Assembly: GCA_000024525.1 (NCBI GenBank)
Contig: CP001769.1
Location: 5,365,001-5,429,000 of the forward strand
DNA: 64,000 nt
Direction: 5' to 3'
Origin: Spirosoma linguale DSM 74
GTDB taxonomy: Bacteria; Bacteroidota; Bacteroidia; Cytophagales; Spirosomataceae
In this document: piece after piece, positions 1-7,607 of the stretch
Numbering within the stretch: the first letter of the stretch is position 1
Layout: each line of letters opens with the position of its first letter
Made by a program: the position numbers and the translations under genes
Notes under the pieces: model-generated
Told to the model about the DNA's origin: nothing
The model's input: the letters and a program-made list of their open reading frames with translations, nothing else
Database searches by the model: none

Positions 1-158
1 ATTTTAGTAGCTGGCGTACCTTCTTCCAGATCGACATTCAGCAATACATAACCAATCGCCATGGTAATACCGAACCGGGAAGCATACGCATTGTACATTC
101 GCGAAATAGCATGCCAGCCCCACTTTATGTGAAAATCTACGGTCTTTTCCTTTTTCAT
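1..158 (-). CDS. MarR-family transcriptional regulator, 5' part only
   Basis: Partial gene: 52 codons are visible from an ATG at 158 and the frame runs off the window start. The translation begins MKKEKTVDFHIKWGWHAI and continues through SRMYNAYASRFGITMAIGYV to LLNVDLEEGTPATK. This matches the N-terminal dimerisation helices and first DNA-binding helices of Bacteroidetes MarR-type winged-helix regulators that act as local repressors. A longer open frame covers the same bases in another register but has no family-like sequence. A perfect dyad lies 58 bases upstream of the start, as expected for an autoregulated MarR gene. The ligand and targets cannot be inferred. Family call is by recognition, without a search. 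Confidence 0.8.
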   Translation of the reverse strand, partial: MKKEKTVDFHIKWGWHAISRMYNAYASRFGITMAIGYVLLNVDLEEGTPATK

Positions 159-215
159 GATCAGTATCGTCCTCAGTCCAACTTCCAGATGTAAATCTAC
201 TATTTTTTTTGAAAA

Positions 216-233
216 TAGTATGCTTGCATACTA
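216..233. promoter_or_regulatory. Perfect dyad, likely MarR operator
   Basis: Seen directly: an 8-bp perfect inverted repeat with a 2-base centre, TAGTATGC-TT-GCATACTA. It lies 58 bp upstream of the MarR ATG. MarR dimers typically bind 16-20 bp palindromes over their own promoter, so autorepression is the natural reading. No other gene lies on the plus side for over 1.4 kb, so the operator probably serves only the minus-strand regulator gene and its operon. Confidence 0.6.
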
Positions 234-242
234 ATATCCGAG

Positions 243-361
243 CCGGGATTTCTACAAGATTCAAAAGATTGACAAGATTATCGGCATCAACAGGATTAGG
301 ATACTGAAATCAGTTGTAACGGCTAATCTTGTTAATCTTTCAAATCTTATTAAAATCCCGG
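243..361. repeat. Long imperfect inverted repeat (REP-like)
   Basis: Bases 243-280 and 324-361 are reverse complements over about 38 bp with six or seven mismatches. The shared core reads AAGATT-N2-AAAGATT-N-ACAAGATTA. The right arm overlaps the stop codon of the TlpA-type lipoprotein. It is too long and has too large a loop (43 bases) for a simple terminator. It looks like a dispersed palindromic element, though it could still fold and end the minus-strand transcript. Confidence 0.55.
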
Positions 362-1612
362 TTCTGCCAGCAGTTTATCGACCAGTCGATTGAACTCTTC
401 AACGTATTGATCGTAGTATTTGCCCGTACCAGGGCCGGAGAACCCGGTATGTATATGCCGCACCTGCCCTTTTTTATCGATAAAAATAGTGGTTGGAAAG
501 GCGACAACAGCGTTTAAATCTGGTAAGGCTTTGGACGCCTGCGCTTTGTCATTCGTACCGGCCAGCGCAACAGGGTAGTCGATCTGGAACCGCTGCTTCA
601 TCCGCTCGATCTTCGGTCCCGACTCGCTCATCTCCGCCGACCGCTCGAAGGCCAACCCTACCACCTCCACTCCACGCTGTTTATTTCGCTTGTACCAGGG
701 GCTTAAGAAGTTAGTTTCATCCATGCAGTTGGGGCACCAGGAACCCATGATCTGCACAATCGTCACTTTGTTTTTAAAGCGCGGGTCGGTGGTCGATACC
801 GTTTTGCCGCCGGGCTCAGGAAACGAAAAATTGAGGGTTTTGGCCCCCGGCTTCAAATACGTCAGTTTAGCCGGGTCGGGGAGATCTGCCGCTGGATCGA
901 AACGGGCAACCCAGGCTTCGTAACCCGATACACCGGCCCAATGCCCACCCGTAAGGGTTTTCGTAGCCGGATCGTGTTTGGCTTTGAACAGGTAAATGTG
1001 CGACCCATCAAAACAGGACAGAAATAAACTGTCGCCCACTACATTGCCGTCGAGATAGCGATAATCGCCGGTTGGTGTCAGGAACGTACCAGCCAGGCGA
1101 TTTCCTTTCTGGTCAAATACCCCAACGGCGTTCACAGTATCCACTTTGCCGCTTTTACTCCCGAAGTCCGTAGCCCATTTTCCCGTTAAATTGGTAGTAG
1201 CCGATTTATTATCGGGCACAAACCGATAGGCCAGCCCGTGTTGGGCACTAAATGGCAGTGTTTGCGTCTGTTGGGCGGTTCGACGCCGACGCCATACACC
1301 CCGTAGCTGATTACCGTTTATCTTTGCAACTAATTCTGACTCGAACAATGTCATCGGGATGCGAAGCGAATCATTCTGAACGGTAGCGGGGTCCATTTTT
1401 AGGCGTTCGTTACCGTTGATTGCAAAGACTGTGTAGGTTTTGGGATCGGTGGCCGTTGGCTGAATGTCCAGACCAAAAGGCAATTCGCCCCCTTTGGTTT
1501 TCAGGACGGCCCGATAGGTACCGGGTTTAACCGTTGCCGGAGTCGATTGGCCGGAGCAGGCCGACGGTAAAAGCAGCAATGTGACGGCTGCCATGGGAAG
1601 AAGATGTTTCAT
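350..1612 (-). CDS. TlpA-type thioredoxin-fold lipoprotein
   Basis: 420 residues. The N-terminus is a lipoprotein signal ending PSAC at Cys19, so the mature protein should be membrane-anchored and periplasm-facing. Residues about 20-235 form a beta-rich domain typical of these Bacteroidetes proteins, with no catalytic motif that I recognise. The C-terminal third is an AhpC/TSA/TlpA thioredoxin fold with GSWCPNCMDE, redox cysteines 293 and 296. It also has the cis-Pro region AFPTTIFID. The expected role is thiol-disulfide exchange, probably reducing or isomerising exported proteins; the partner is unknown. The protein at 29371-30600 is a clear paralog with the same layout but without the lipobox. 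Its stop codon lies inside a long inverted repeat. It appears monocistronic. Confidence 0.88.
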   Translation of the reverse strand: MKHLLPMAAVTLLLLPSACSGQSTPATVKPGTYRAVLKTKGGELPFGLDIQPTATDPKTYTVFAINGNERLKMDPATVQNDSLRIPMTLFESELVAKINGNQLRGVWRRRRTAQQTQTLPFSAQHGLAYRFVPDNKSATTNLTGKWATDFGSKSGKVDTVNAVGVFDQKGNRLAGTFLTPTGDYRYLDGNVVGDSLFLSCFDGSHIYLFKAKHDPATKTLTGGHWAGVSGYEAWVARFDPAADLPDPAKLTYLKPGAKTLNFSFPEPGGKTVSTTDPRFKNKVTIVQIMGSWCPNCMDETNFLSPWYKRNKQRGVEVVGLAFERSAEMSESGPKIERMKQRFQIDYPVALAGTNDKAQASKALPDLNAVVAFPTTIFIDKKGQVRHIHTGFSGPGTGKYYDQYVEEFNRLVDKLLAEPGF

Positions 1613-1741
1613 AGTGTTTACTAAATTCAGGATGCAGGCTGTAGCTGGTAGGCAAGTATACGTACTAAATGGTACAAATAGAGCCTACTAACTGAGTGTC
1701 AACGTCCAAAATAACGACTGCTAACTACGGTTAGTTTCTGA

Positions 1742-2647
1742 ATGGCTACTTACCACGAACCCGTTTTATTACAGGCCTGTATCGACGGGCTGAATTTACA
1801 ACCCGGCGGCACCTACGTCGACATCACCTTTGGCGGAGGAGGCCACAGCCGGGAAATCCTGAACCAGTTGGAAGGCGGTAAGCTTTTCGGCTTCGATCAG
1901 GATGCCGACGCCCGCGCCAACGCCCAGGCCATCGGCGACTCCAGACTTACTTTTGTGGCGTCTAACTTCCGCAATATCAAGCGTTACCTGCGGCTTTACA
2001 AAGCAGAACAGGTAGACGGCATCCTGGCCGACCTCGGTATTTCGTCGCACCAGATCGACACCCCCGAACGTGGTTTTTCGACCCGCTTCGACGCTGATCT
2101 TGACATGCGGATGAATCAGAATGCGGATAAAACGGCCCGGCAGGTCGTTAATGAGTATCCGGAAGCCGAGCTGCACCGGATTTTGGGCATGTATGGTGAA
2201 ATCACTAATGCCCGAACGGCAGCCGCGGCACTGGTGTCGGCCCGCTCTAACCGTCCTCTCAAAACGGTCAATGATCTTAAAGCCGCTTTACAGCGACTGG
2301 CACCACGGGGTAAAGAGAACAAATATTTTGCGCAGGTTTTCCAGGCGCTTCGCATTGAAGTGAACGAGGAGTTACAGGCACTGGAGGAGTTTCTGGAACA
2401 GGTGCCGGATATTCTCAAACCCGGCGGCAGGCTGGTCGTGATGTCGTATCACTCCCTCGAAGACCGGCTTGTGAAGAACTTCATCAACAAAGGAAAATTT
2501 CAGGGAGAAGTAGAGAAAGACTTGTTCGGCAACGACCTTAAACCCTTGCAATCCATCACACGCAAACCAGTCGAAGCGACGCCCGAGGAGATAGCTCGTA
2601 ACCCGCGCGCCCGCAGCGCCAAACTCCGGATTGCGGAGAAGTTATAG
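1742..2647 (+). CDS. rsmH: 16S rRNA (cytosine-1402-N4)-methyltransferase RsmH (MraW)
   Basis: 301 residues, full length for the family. The N-terminus HEPVLLQACIDGL and the SAM-binding loop DITFGGGGHSREIL are diagnostic. They are followed by the GILADLGISSHQID motif, a central helical insert and the C-terminal MSYHSLEDRLVKNF motif. RsmH N4-methylates C1402 in the decoding centre of 16S rRNA. In most bacteria it sits between mraZ and ftsL at the head of the division/cell-wall cluster. Here its neighbours are a TlpA-type lipoprotein and an unknown lipoprotein, so the gene is outside that cluster. It begins at the ATG at 1742. Confidence 0.97.
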   Translation: MATYHEPVLLQACIDGLNLQPGGTYVDITFGGGGHSREILNQLEGGKLFGFDQDADARANAQAIGDSRLTFVASNFRNIKRYLRLYKAEQVDGILADLGISSHQIDTPERGFSTRFDADLDMRMNQNADKTARQVVNEYPEAELHRILGMYGEITNARTAAAALVSARSNRPLKTVNDLKAALQRLAPRGKENKYFAQVFQALRIEVNEELQALEEFLEQVPDILKPGGRLVVMSYHSLEDRLVKNFINKGKFQGEVEKDLFGNDLKPLQSITRKPVEATPEEIARNPRARSAKLRIAEKL

Positions 2648-2710
2648 GGTTTCATTCCATATTTTAGCCTGGGCCGCTACTGGTGCCCTGCGTTATACGT
2701 TTGGTGATCG

Positions 2711-2724
2711 TTGGTGATCACCAA
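2711..2724. other. Short perfect palindrome downstream of rsmH
   Basis: TTGGTGATCACCAA is a 14-base perfect palindrome, preceded at 2701-2709 by a direct copy of its left half (TTGGTGATC). There is no T-run, so it is not a convincing terminator. It lies between the convergent ends of rsmH and the minus-strand lipoprotein gene. Confidence 0.3.
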
Positions 2725-2780
2725 ACTATACCCGATGAAGCTTAGCACGCATATTTGCGCCCGGATCTTGTCCGTTTTAA

Positions 2781-3338
2781 CTAAAAGCTGTAAGGAACCG
2801 TAATGGTGTCGGTCTCGATTTCGTTGCTGACATTCAATGCCCGGTCCCGAATCTGAATACGGAATTTGAACGGGTAATTTGTAAACCTTGTGCCGTAAGG
2901 GTAAATCTGCCTTAAATCAAGGTTTCCCTCAATGGCGCCCGATTGTCCTTCGCGGGTCAGACGGGGAAACCACAGCGAATTGGTTTCCACACTGGGCACC
3001 TCTATATACTGATTATTCACCAACCGAAACGTCTGAATCCGGTAATTACCCCAGTTGCCCGCCTGCGCGTACCGAAGCGAATCGGCACCACTGGGGGGAA
3101 CATTATTGCCCAGATCGCCATCGCCGTCTTTAAAGCCGATGGTAATCACCAAGGAATCTCGCCGTTGCTGACCAACACCCGTACCTGCTTCCAGCGTGTA
3201 TTTGCTCAGACCTTTAAATTCGATTTGCGGAACATTCGAATAATTGGGCTCCTCGAAACAGGCGGTAACAGTGGCTCCAAGTACCCCAAGCAGGGCGTAC
3301 CGGCCTACGGCCCGTTTGATTTTATACAGCGTCTTCAT
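2781..3338 (-). CDS. Unknown Bacteroidetes lipoprotein
   Basis: 185 residues. The N-terminus has basic residues, a hydrophobic run and a lipobox ending TVTAC at Cys27, so the product is a predicted lipoprotein. The mature part contains FKDGDGDLGNN, an Asp/Gly-rich loop like calcium-binding or cadherin-type turns. Its C-terminal stretch FKIQIRDRALNVSNEIETD-type sequence has the feel of an Ig-like beta sandwich. I do not recognise a named family. It is transcribed alone, convergent with rsmH. Surface or periplasmic location is inferred from the signal only. Confidence 0.7.
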   Translation of the reverse strand: MKTLYKIKRAVGRYALLGVLGATVTACFEEPNYSNVPQIEFKGLSKYTLEAGTGVGQQRRDSLVITIGFKDGDGDLGNNVPPSGADSLRYAQAGNWGNYRIQTFRLVNNQYIEVPSVETNSLWFPRLTREGQSGAIEGNLDLRQIYPYGTRFTNYPFKFRIQIRDRALNVSNEIETDTITVPYSF

Positions 3339-3488
3339 GTGCGTTGAGTTATCCTACCAATACTTAACAGAAACACCTTCAGGGTAAGTATGTTCAGGTT
3401 TCGGATAAAGACTCGCCTACGCACCGGAAGGTTGTAAACAGACGCTGATTTTTTAGCGTAATCAGTCTTTTTTCTCCATTACACAAAC

Positions 3489-3527
3489 AAAAAGGAGTCG
3501 GATAGACGCTCTGCTCTACCTGACTCC
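3489..3527 (-). terminator. Rho-independent terminator after the first FKBP gene
   Basis: Arms 3494-3506 and 3515-3527 pair over 13 positions with one mismatch and one wobble. In the minus-strand transcript the hairpin is followed by five U residues (AAAAA at 3489-3493 on plus). It lies 22 bases beyond the stop of the FKBP lipoprotein gene. Confidence 0.75.
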
Positions 3528-3548
3528 CTGTAAACAAATTGACCCTAA

Positions 3549-4436
3549 TTACTGGGCTGATACCAGTTCAATATCGAAGCGCATGGGTGCGTAGGGCGGA
3601 ATAACCGACCGGCCCGTGGCTCCGTAGCCGATTTTGGATGGCATGATAATCGTTGCTTTCTCACCAACTTTAAGTTTGGACAGTCCTTCATCGAAACCAG
3701 CAACAGACTGGCCCAGTGTAAACCCAACGGTACCAGTGCCTGTGCTGTCAAAAGCCGACGACGACCTCAGCAAAGTGCCTCGGTAGCGCACATTAAGGGT
3801 TTGATTGCCCAGCGGGGTCGCACCATTGCTGTTTGTTACTGTTTTAATAAACCGCAGCCCGCTTACCGTGACCTCGGTAGGTGTCAGTTTATTAGCCGTC
3901 ATGTATTCGTTTATCTGCTGATCTTCAGTGCGTATCCGTTTCAGGGTTACGTTGAGCCGAACCGGCGTGTTGGGCGGGATAGCGCCATCCAAACTCCCCG
4001 ATGAGCCAAAGGCGTAATCAGACGGCAACAGGATAACGCCCTGATCGCCCTCCCGCATGCGGAACAGCCCTTCCGTTAAGCCCGGATTCGTAGCCACCAG
4101 ATAGGTATAGCTAGACTTGGTGGCATAGGTCGAATCAACAAACTTGTCGGTTACGGCAGTACCGCTACCCCGAACCAGTGTGTATAGTGTGTAACTGAAC
4201 TCTGCTTCCTGCCCGTTGGCCGGGCTTACGGTAGAACCTCCGGCTTTGGTGAGCGCGTAATATATGCCATTGGCGGTCATTGACCCGTTAAGCCCTTTAC
4301 TGGCTGCATAATCTTGAATAATTGCCTTGTCGGCTTCAAACACATCGGCTCCGCTGGTATCGACGTTTTCTTTTTGACAGGAAGTGAAGCCGCCAACCAG
4401 CAATAAACCAAGAATCAATTGAAGAGAGTTACGCAT
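3549..4436 (-). CDS. FKBP-type peptidyl-prolyl isomerase lipoprotein, copy A
   Basis: 295 residues with a lipobox ending GGFTSC at Cys20, so a predicted envelope lipoprotein. Two FKBP-like modules are visible. The first, about residues 35-170, is degenerate. The second, about residues 175-295, carries the family landmarks: LNVRYRGTLL, FDSTGTGTVGFTLGQ, GFDEGLSKLKVGEKATI and GYGATGRSVIPPYAPM. The product should speed proline isomerisation in exported proteins. The neighbouring gene at 4593-5528 has the same two-module layout and the same lipobox position, so the pair is a tandem duplication. Separate terminators follow each gene, suggesting independent transcription. Confidence 0.9.
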   Translation of the reverse strand: MRNSLQLILGLLLVGGFTSCQKENVDTSGADVFEADKAIIQDYAASKGLNGSMTANGIYYALTKAGGSTVSPANGQEAEFSYTLYTLVRGSGTAVTDKFVDSTYATKSSYTYLVATNPGLTEGLFRMREGDQGVILLPSDYAFGSSGSLDGAIPPNTPVRLNVTLKRIRTEDQQINEYMTANKLTPTEVTVSGLRFIKTVTNSNGATPLGNQTLNVRYRGTLLRSSSAFDSTGTGTVGFTLGQSVAGFDEGLSKLKVGEKATIIMPSKIGYGATGRSVIPPYAPMRFDIELVSAQ

Positions 4437-4477
4437 GAAAATAAAGGTAAAGAAGTATAGCTGGGTATATTATTCTG

Positions 4478-4485
4478 CAAAGGTA
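4478..4485 (-). promoter_or_regulatory. Candidate -7 box for FKBP copy A
   Basis: On the minus strand this reads TACCTTTG, a full match to the Bacteroidetes -7 consensus TAnnTTTG, 42 bp upstream of the ATG at 4436. I cannot see a clear TTTG -33 element at the usual spacing. Confidence 0.45.
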
Positions 4486-4538
4486 GCAAAGTGCTGGTGT
4501 TTCATGGAATAAATGCCTGCCCGCTGACATGACCAACA

Positions 4539-4573
4539 AAAAATGGTTTGTGTTACCGACACAAACCATTTTT
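4539..4573. terminator. Perfect hairpin terminator between the two FKBP genes
   Basis: A 15-bp perfect stem (4539-4553 with 4559-4573) around a 5-base loop, with A-runs and T-runs on both sides, so it can work in either direction. It lies 20 bases past the stop of FKBP copy B on the minus strand and upstream of copy A, which separates the two transcripts. Confidence 0.85.
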
Positions 4574-4592
4574 CCTTCAAAAAGCCGAGAAA

Positions 4593-5528
4593 TTACTTGA
4601 CGGATACTACTTCCAGGTCAAAGCTAAGGGGCGAATACGGCGGAATCACGTAAGTTTGATTCTGGGCGGCTCCCGTTGCCCCATACCCCAGCGACGACGG
4701 GAAAATGACGGTTGCCTTTTCGCCTACTTTGAGTTTTAACAAACCCTCCTCAAAACCAGGCACGTATTTCAATACACCAACGGTTTTAGTATCGGTTCCG
4801 GTACCACCCGCAAATCCGGTTGTGGCACGCAGTAATTTACCGGCAAAGTTTATCGTTATCGTTTGATTAGCCGTTGGGGTTGCTCCTGTTGGATTATCCT
4901 TCGTTTTAATGAACCGCAAGCCCGTTGTCGTTTTCTCGGTAACCACCAGATTGTTCGCGGCTATGTAATCATCGATCTGCTGGTCCTCGGTCCGGGCGCG
5001 TCGAACGGTTACGTCGAACCGAACGGGCGAGTTGGCCGGAATGGTATTATCGGAAGTCGCCACGTTACCAAAGGCAAGCAACGAGGGCATGATCATAATA
5101 GCCGATTCGCCTTCGTGCATTTTCTTGAGGCCTTCTTCCAGACCCGACTTCAACGAACCAGAGAAAAATGGAATGTATGCGGGTGTTTTCACATAGGCAG
5201 AATCCACAACTTTATCGGTCACTGCAGTACTATTGGTCACACCCGTATTACTCGGTCCGTTCAGCACATACAGCTTGTAATTGAATTCTATTTCCTGGCC
5301 ATAGGTCGGCACGACTGTCGATGAGCTGGGAACTGTTGTCTGAAAATAAAGACCGGAAGCCGAGGTCGTTCCCGAAAGGCCTTTACTGATCGCATAGTTG
5401 TTGATGTCGGTCTGATTGGCGGCAAATACCGTAGCCGCATCAGCGTTAGAGTCGATACTTTGCGGCTGACAAGATACCAGCCCCCCAATCAGCAAGGCAC
5501 CTAAAATGACGGAATGAAATGTACGCAT
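4593..5528 (-). CDS. FKBP-type peptidyl-prolyl isomerase lipoprotein, copy B
   Basis: 311 residues from the ATG at 5528. The open frame extends 20 codons further upstream, but only this start puts the signal sequence MRTFHSVILGALLIGG directly before the lipobox VSC at Cys20. As in copy A there is a degenerate FKBP module (about 35-180) and a canonical C-terminal one with TITINFAGKLL, PGFEEGLLKLKVGEKATV and GYGATG. Predicted activity is periplasmic proline isomerisation. It differs from copy A mainly in insertions around residues 80-100 and 235-250. The gene directly follows the fasciclin gene in transcription order, but its own terminator and the 89-base gap suggest a separate unit. Confidence 0.9.
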   Translation of the reverse strand: MRTFHSVILGALLIGGLVSCQPQSIDSNADAATVFAANQTDINNYAISKGLSGTTSASGLYFQTTVPSSSTVVPTYGQEIEFNYKLYVLNGPSNTGVTNSTAVTDKVVDSAYVKTPAYIPFFSGSLKSGLEEGLKKMHEGESAIMIMPSLLAFGNVATSDNTIPANSPVRFDVTVRRARTEDQQIDDYIAANNLVVTEKTTTGLRFIKTKDNPTGATPTANQTITINFAGKLLRATTGFAGGTGTDTKTVGVLKYVPGFEEGLLKLKVGEKATVIFPSSLGYGATGAAQNQTYVIPPYSPLSFDLEVVSVK

Positions 5529-5617
5529 GAAGAAGATAATAACGAAAGAAACATAAATACTACGCCCATTGACCCCAAAACGTGGCAAAAGGTTGTACTT
5601 CCTCTCCTATTTGTCGA

Positions 5618-6574
5618 TTATGGGAGTAACACCTGGTCAATAATATGAATTACGCCACTGTTAGCCGGTATGTTACCCTGCTTGACGGTAGCCGTTGTCG
5701 CATTCTTATTTCCCTTTATCGTGAGCAGGTTCGCCGTCGACAATACAATTAGTCGGTTTCCGGTGAGTAACGTATTCAGTGTACCCGTTTGAAACTGGTT
5801 GGAAAACGTAACCCCCGATACCACATGATACAGCAGCACATTCGTCAGGGTTTGCAGATTAGCCGCGTTGATAGCCGCCAGATCGGTATAACCCGCCGAT
5901 CTGAAAGCTGCATCGTTCGGGGCGAATATAGTGACCAGATTGGTCGATGCGTTGTTGCTCAAGGTAGCTAACAGAGTTGGATTACTGGCAGCCACTCTAT
6001 TTACGGCAGCCGTGAGCAAGGTAAGATTCGGATTAGTCCGAATAGCCGTCAATAAGTTGCCGGCCGATGGGGTCAATACTTGGTCGATACTATGAATGTA
6101 TCCATTCGCCACCTGAATATCGGCCTGAATCACCTGGGCATTATTGATAAAAACCCTGCCATCCGACGCTTTGTTGATGTAAGCGACACCTTTATCGGCC
6201 GTCGTTACCGGATTAAGTCCACCCGGAATTGCTGATGCCGGTACAGGTCCCTCCAGTACATGATACAACAATAAACTCCGTACCTGCTCTTTCGACAACG
6301 CAGCAATGGCGGTTGGTGAACCATACCCGGCTACCTGAAAAGCGGCATCATTGGGCGCGAAAAGTGTCAGATTACCTCCTTTGAGCAAGTCGCCCATTTC
6401 TGAATAGGTAACAGCAGCCCGCAGTATCGAAAATTGACTGTCTTCCAGGATACGGTCAGTGATTGTCTGGGGAGTGGCGACGGTATCATCACTTTTTGTG
6501 CACCCTGTTAAAACCGTCAGCACCAGAAAAAGTACAGACATCAGACGTGTACCTTTTAAAAAAAGAGCGTTCAT
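5618..6574 (-). CDS. Two-domain fasciclin (FAS1) lipoprotein
   Basis: 318 residues. The lipobox VLTGC places the lipid anchor at Cys25. Two FAS1 modules follow, about residues 38-170 and 172-318. Each has the motif pair TLFAPNDAAFQ / TIFAPNDAAFR and the closing box HIIDQVL or HSIDQVL. FAS1 domains mediate adhesion or matrix binding, and in Bacteroidetes they are common surface lipoproteins, often near SusD-like loci; none is present here. A second ATG at codon 12 would also give a workable signal. A good -7 box (TATCTTTG) lies 70 bp upstream. No operon partners are evident. Confidence 0.9.
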   Translation of the reverse strand: MNALFLKGTRLMSVLFLVLTVLTGCTKSDDTVATPQTITDRILEDSQFSILRAAVTYSEMGDLLKGGNLTLFAPNDAAFQVAGYGSPTAIAALSKEQVRSLLLYHVLEGPVPASAIPGGLNPVTTADKGVAYINKASDGRVFINNAQVIQADIQVANGYIHSIDQVLTPSAGNLLTAIRTNPNLTLLTAAVNRVAASNPTLLATLSNNASTNLVTIFAPNDAAFRSAGYTDLAAINAANLQTLTNVLLYHVVSGVTFSNQFQTGTLNTLLTGNRLIVLSTANLLTIKGNKNATTATVKQGNIPANSGVIHIIDQVLLP

Positions 6575-6643
6575 ACGAAAGCAAATCGAGTTAATAAGAA
6601 TCTGTTACTACAAACGAAAACTCTCAACCTGTAGTCTTTGCGG

Positions 6644-6651
6644 CAAAGATA
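6644..6651 (-). promoter_or_regulatory. -7 promoter box for the fasciclin gene
   Basis: TATCTTTG on the minus strand, a perfect TAnnTTTG match 70 bp upstream of the fasciclin ATG. The -33 region falls inside the neighbouring inverted repeat (6652-6708), so that repeat could affect expression. Confidence 0.5.
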
Positions 6652-6708
6652 CGGTAAGTGAGTCAGTAAGCGACTCATTAACTTACCAACTAACTGACTC
6701 ACTTACCG
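6652..6708. repeat. 19-bp inverted repeat upstream of uppS and the fasciclin gene
   Basis: 6652-6670 and 6690-6708 are reverse complements with a single mismatch. The spacer carries further copies of the same short words (GACTCA, CTTACC). It occupies the space between divergent genes. A plus-strand TATCTTCG (6721-6728), one base off the -7 consensus, follows and may drive uppS. Confidence 0.6.
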
Positions 6709-6765
6709 ACTAAAATTCCGTATCTTCGCGGTCTTGTTAACTTTTGTTAAAACTCCCCCATTGGG

Positions 6766-7503
6766 ATGAAGGAACATATTGACCCGAGCAATCTACCCCA
6801 GCACATAGCCGTTATCATGGACGGGAACGGACGTTGGGCAAAACGGCAGGGCCTTGCCAGGGTGTTTGGCCACAACAGCGCCATAAAGGCCGTACGTGAA
6901 GTGACGGAAGGATGCGCTGAATTGGGTGTAAAATACCTGACTCTTTACGCTTTTTCAACCGAGAACTGGAATCGCCCTAAATACGAGGTAGACGCGTTGA
7001 TGACGCTGCTGGTTCGCACCATACGGGGAGAAATCAAGACGCTGATGGACAACAACGTGCGGCTGGCAACTATTGGCCACACGGAAAGTTTGCCCGGCGA
7101 CTGCCAGCGCGAGTTGGCCGAAGCCATGCGTGAAACCAGCCAGAATACCGGTTTAACGCTTGTTTTGGCGTTAAGCTACAGTGGCCGCTGGGAGATTCTG
7201 GAGGCAGCCAGACAACTGGCCGCTGATGTACGCGATGGCAAACTGACACCGGATCAGATTGATGAAACCACCTTTGGTCAGCATCTTTCCACGAAGGGTA
7301 TACCCGACCCCGAACTGATGATCCGAACTAGTGGTGAAATGCGTATCAGTAACTTTATGCTGTGGCAACTGGCTTACTCCGAGTTGTATATGCCTGATGT
7401 GCTCTGGCCCGATTTCCGTAAGGAACATTTGTATAATGCCATAGTGAGTTACCAGCAGCGTGAACGGCGGTTTGGAAAAACCAGTGAACAATTGGTCAAG
7501 TAG
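6766..7503 (+). CDS. uppS: Isoprenyl transferase (undecaprenyl diphosphate synthase)
   Basis: 245 residues, normal length. The diagnostic IAVIMDGNGRWAKRQG lies near the start, with Asp19 as the Mg-diphosphate ligand. It is followed by YAFSTENWNRP, the SYSGRWEI region, and the C-terminal DPELMIRTSGEMRISNFMLW and YSELYMPDVLWPDF boxes. The enzyme adds isopentenyl diphosphate units to make the C55 carrier lipid for peptidoglycan and surface glycans; it is cytosolic and membrane-associated. It heads a conserved Bacteroidetes block, uppS-bamA-ompH-ompH, linking carrier-lipid synthesis with outer-membrane protein assembly. The ATG at 6766 is the only start compatible with the family's N-terminus. 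Confidence 0.97.
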   Translation: MKEHIDPSNLPQHIAVIMDGNGRWAKRQGLARVFGHNSAIKAVREVTEGCAELGVKYLTLYAFSTENWNRPKYEVDALMTLLVRTIRGEIKTLMDNNVRLATIGHTESLPGDCQRELAEAMRETSQNTGLTLVLALSYSGRWEILEAARQLAADVRDGKLTPDQIDETTFGQHLSTKGIPDPELMIRTSGEMRISNFMLWQLAYSELYMPDVLWPDFRKEHLYNAIVSYQQRERRFGKTSEQLVK

Positions 7504-7607
7504 AAGGGGGAATCTTTGCGGACAAACCGGCAAAAAAACAGGGTGCAATCCAACCCTTTTACTTTATCTGGAGTCCTGACAATCAATAACATATTAGCTA
7601 TTATAAC

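Noticed and set aside
4..264. 86-codon minus-strand frame at the window start
   Set aside because: It is in a different register from the MarR-like frame at 1-158, which has clear family sequence and an operator upstream.
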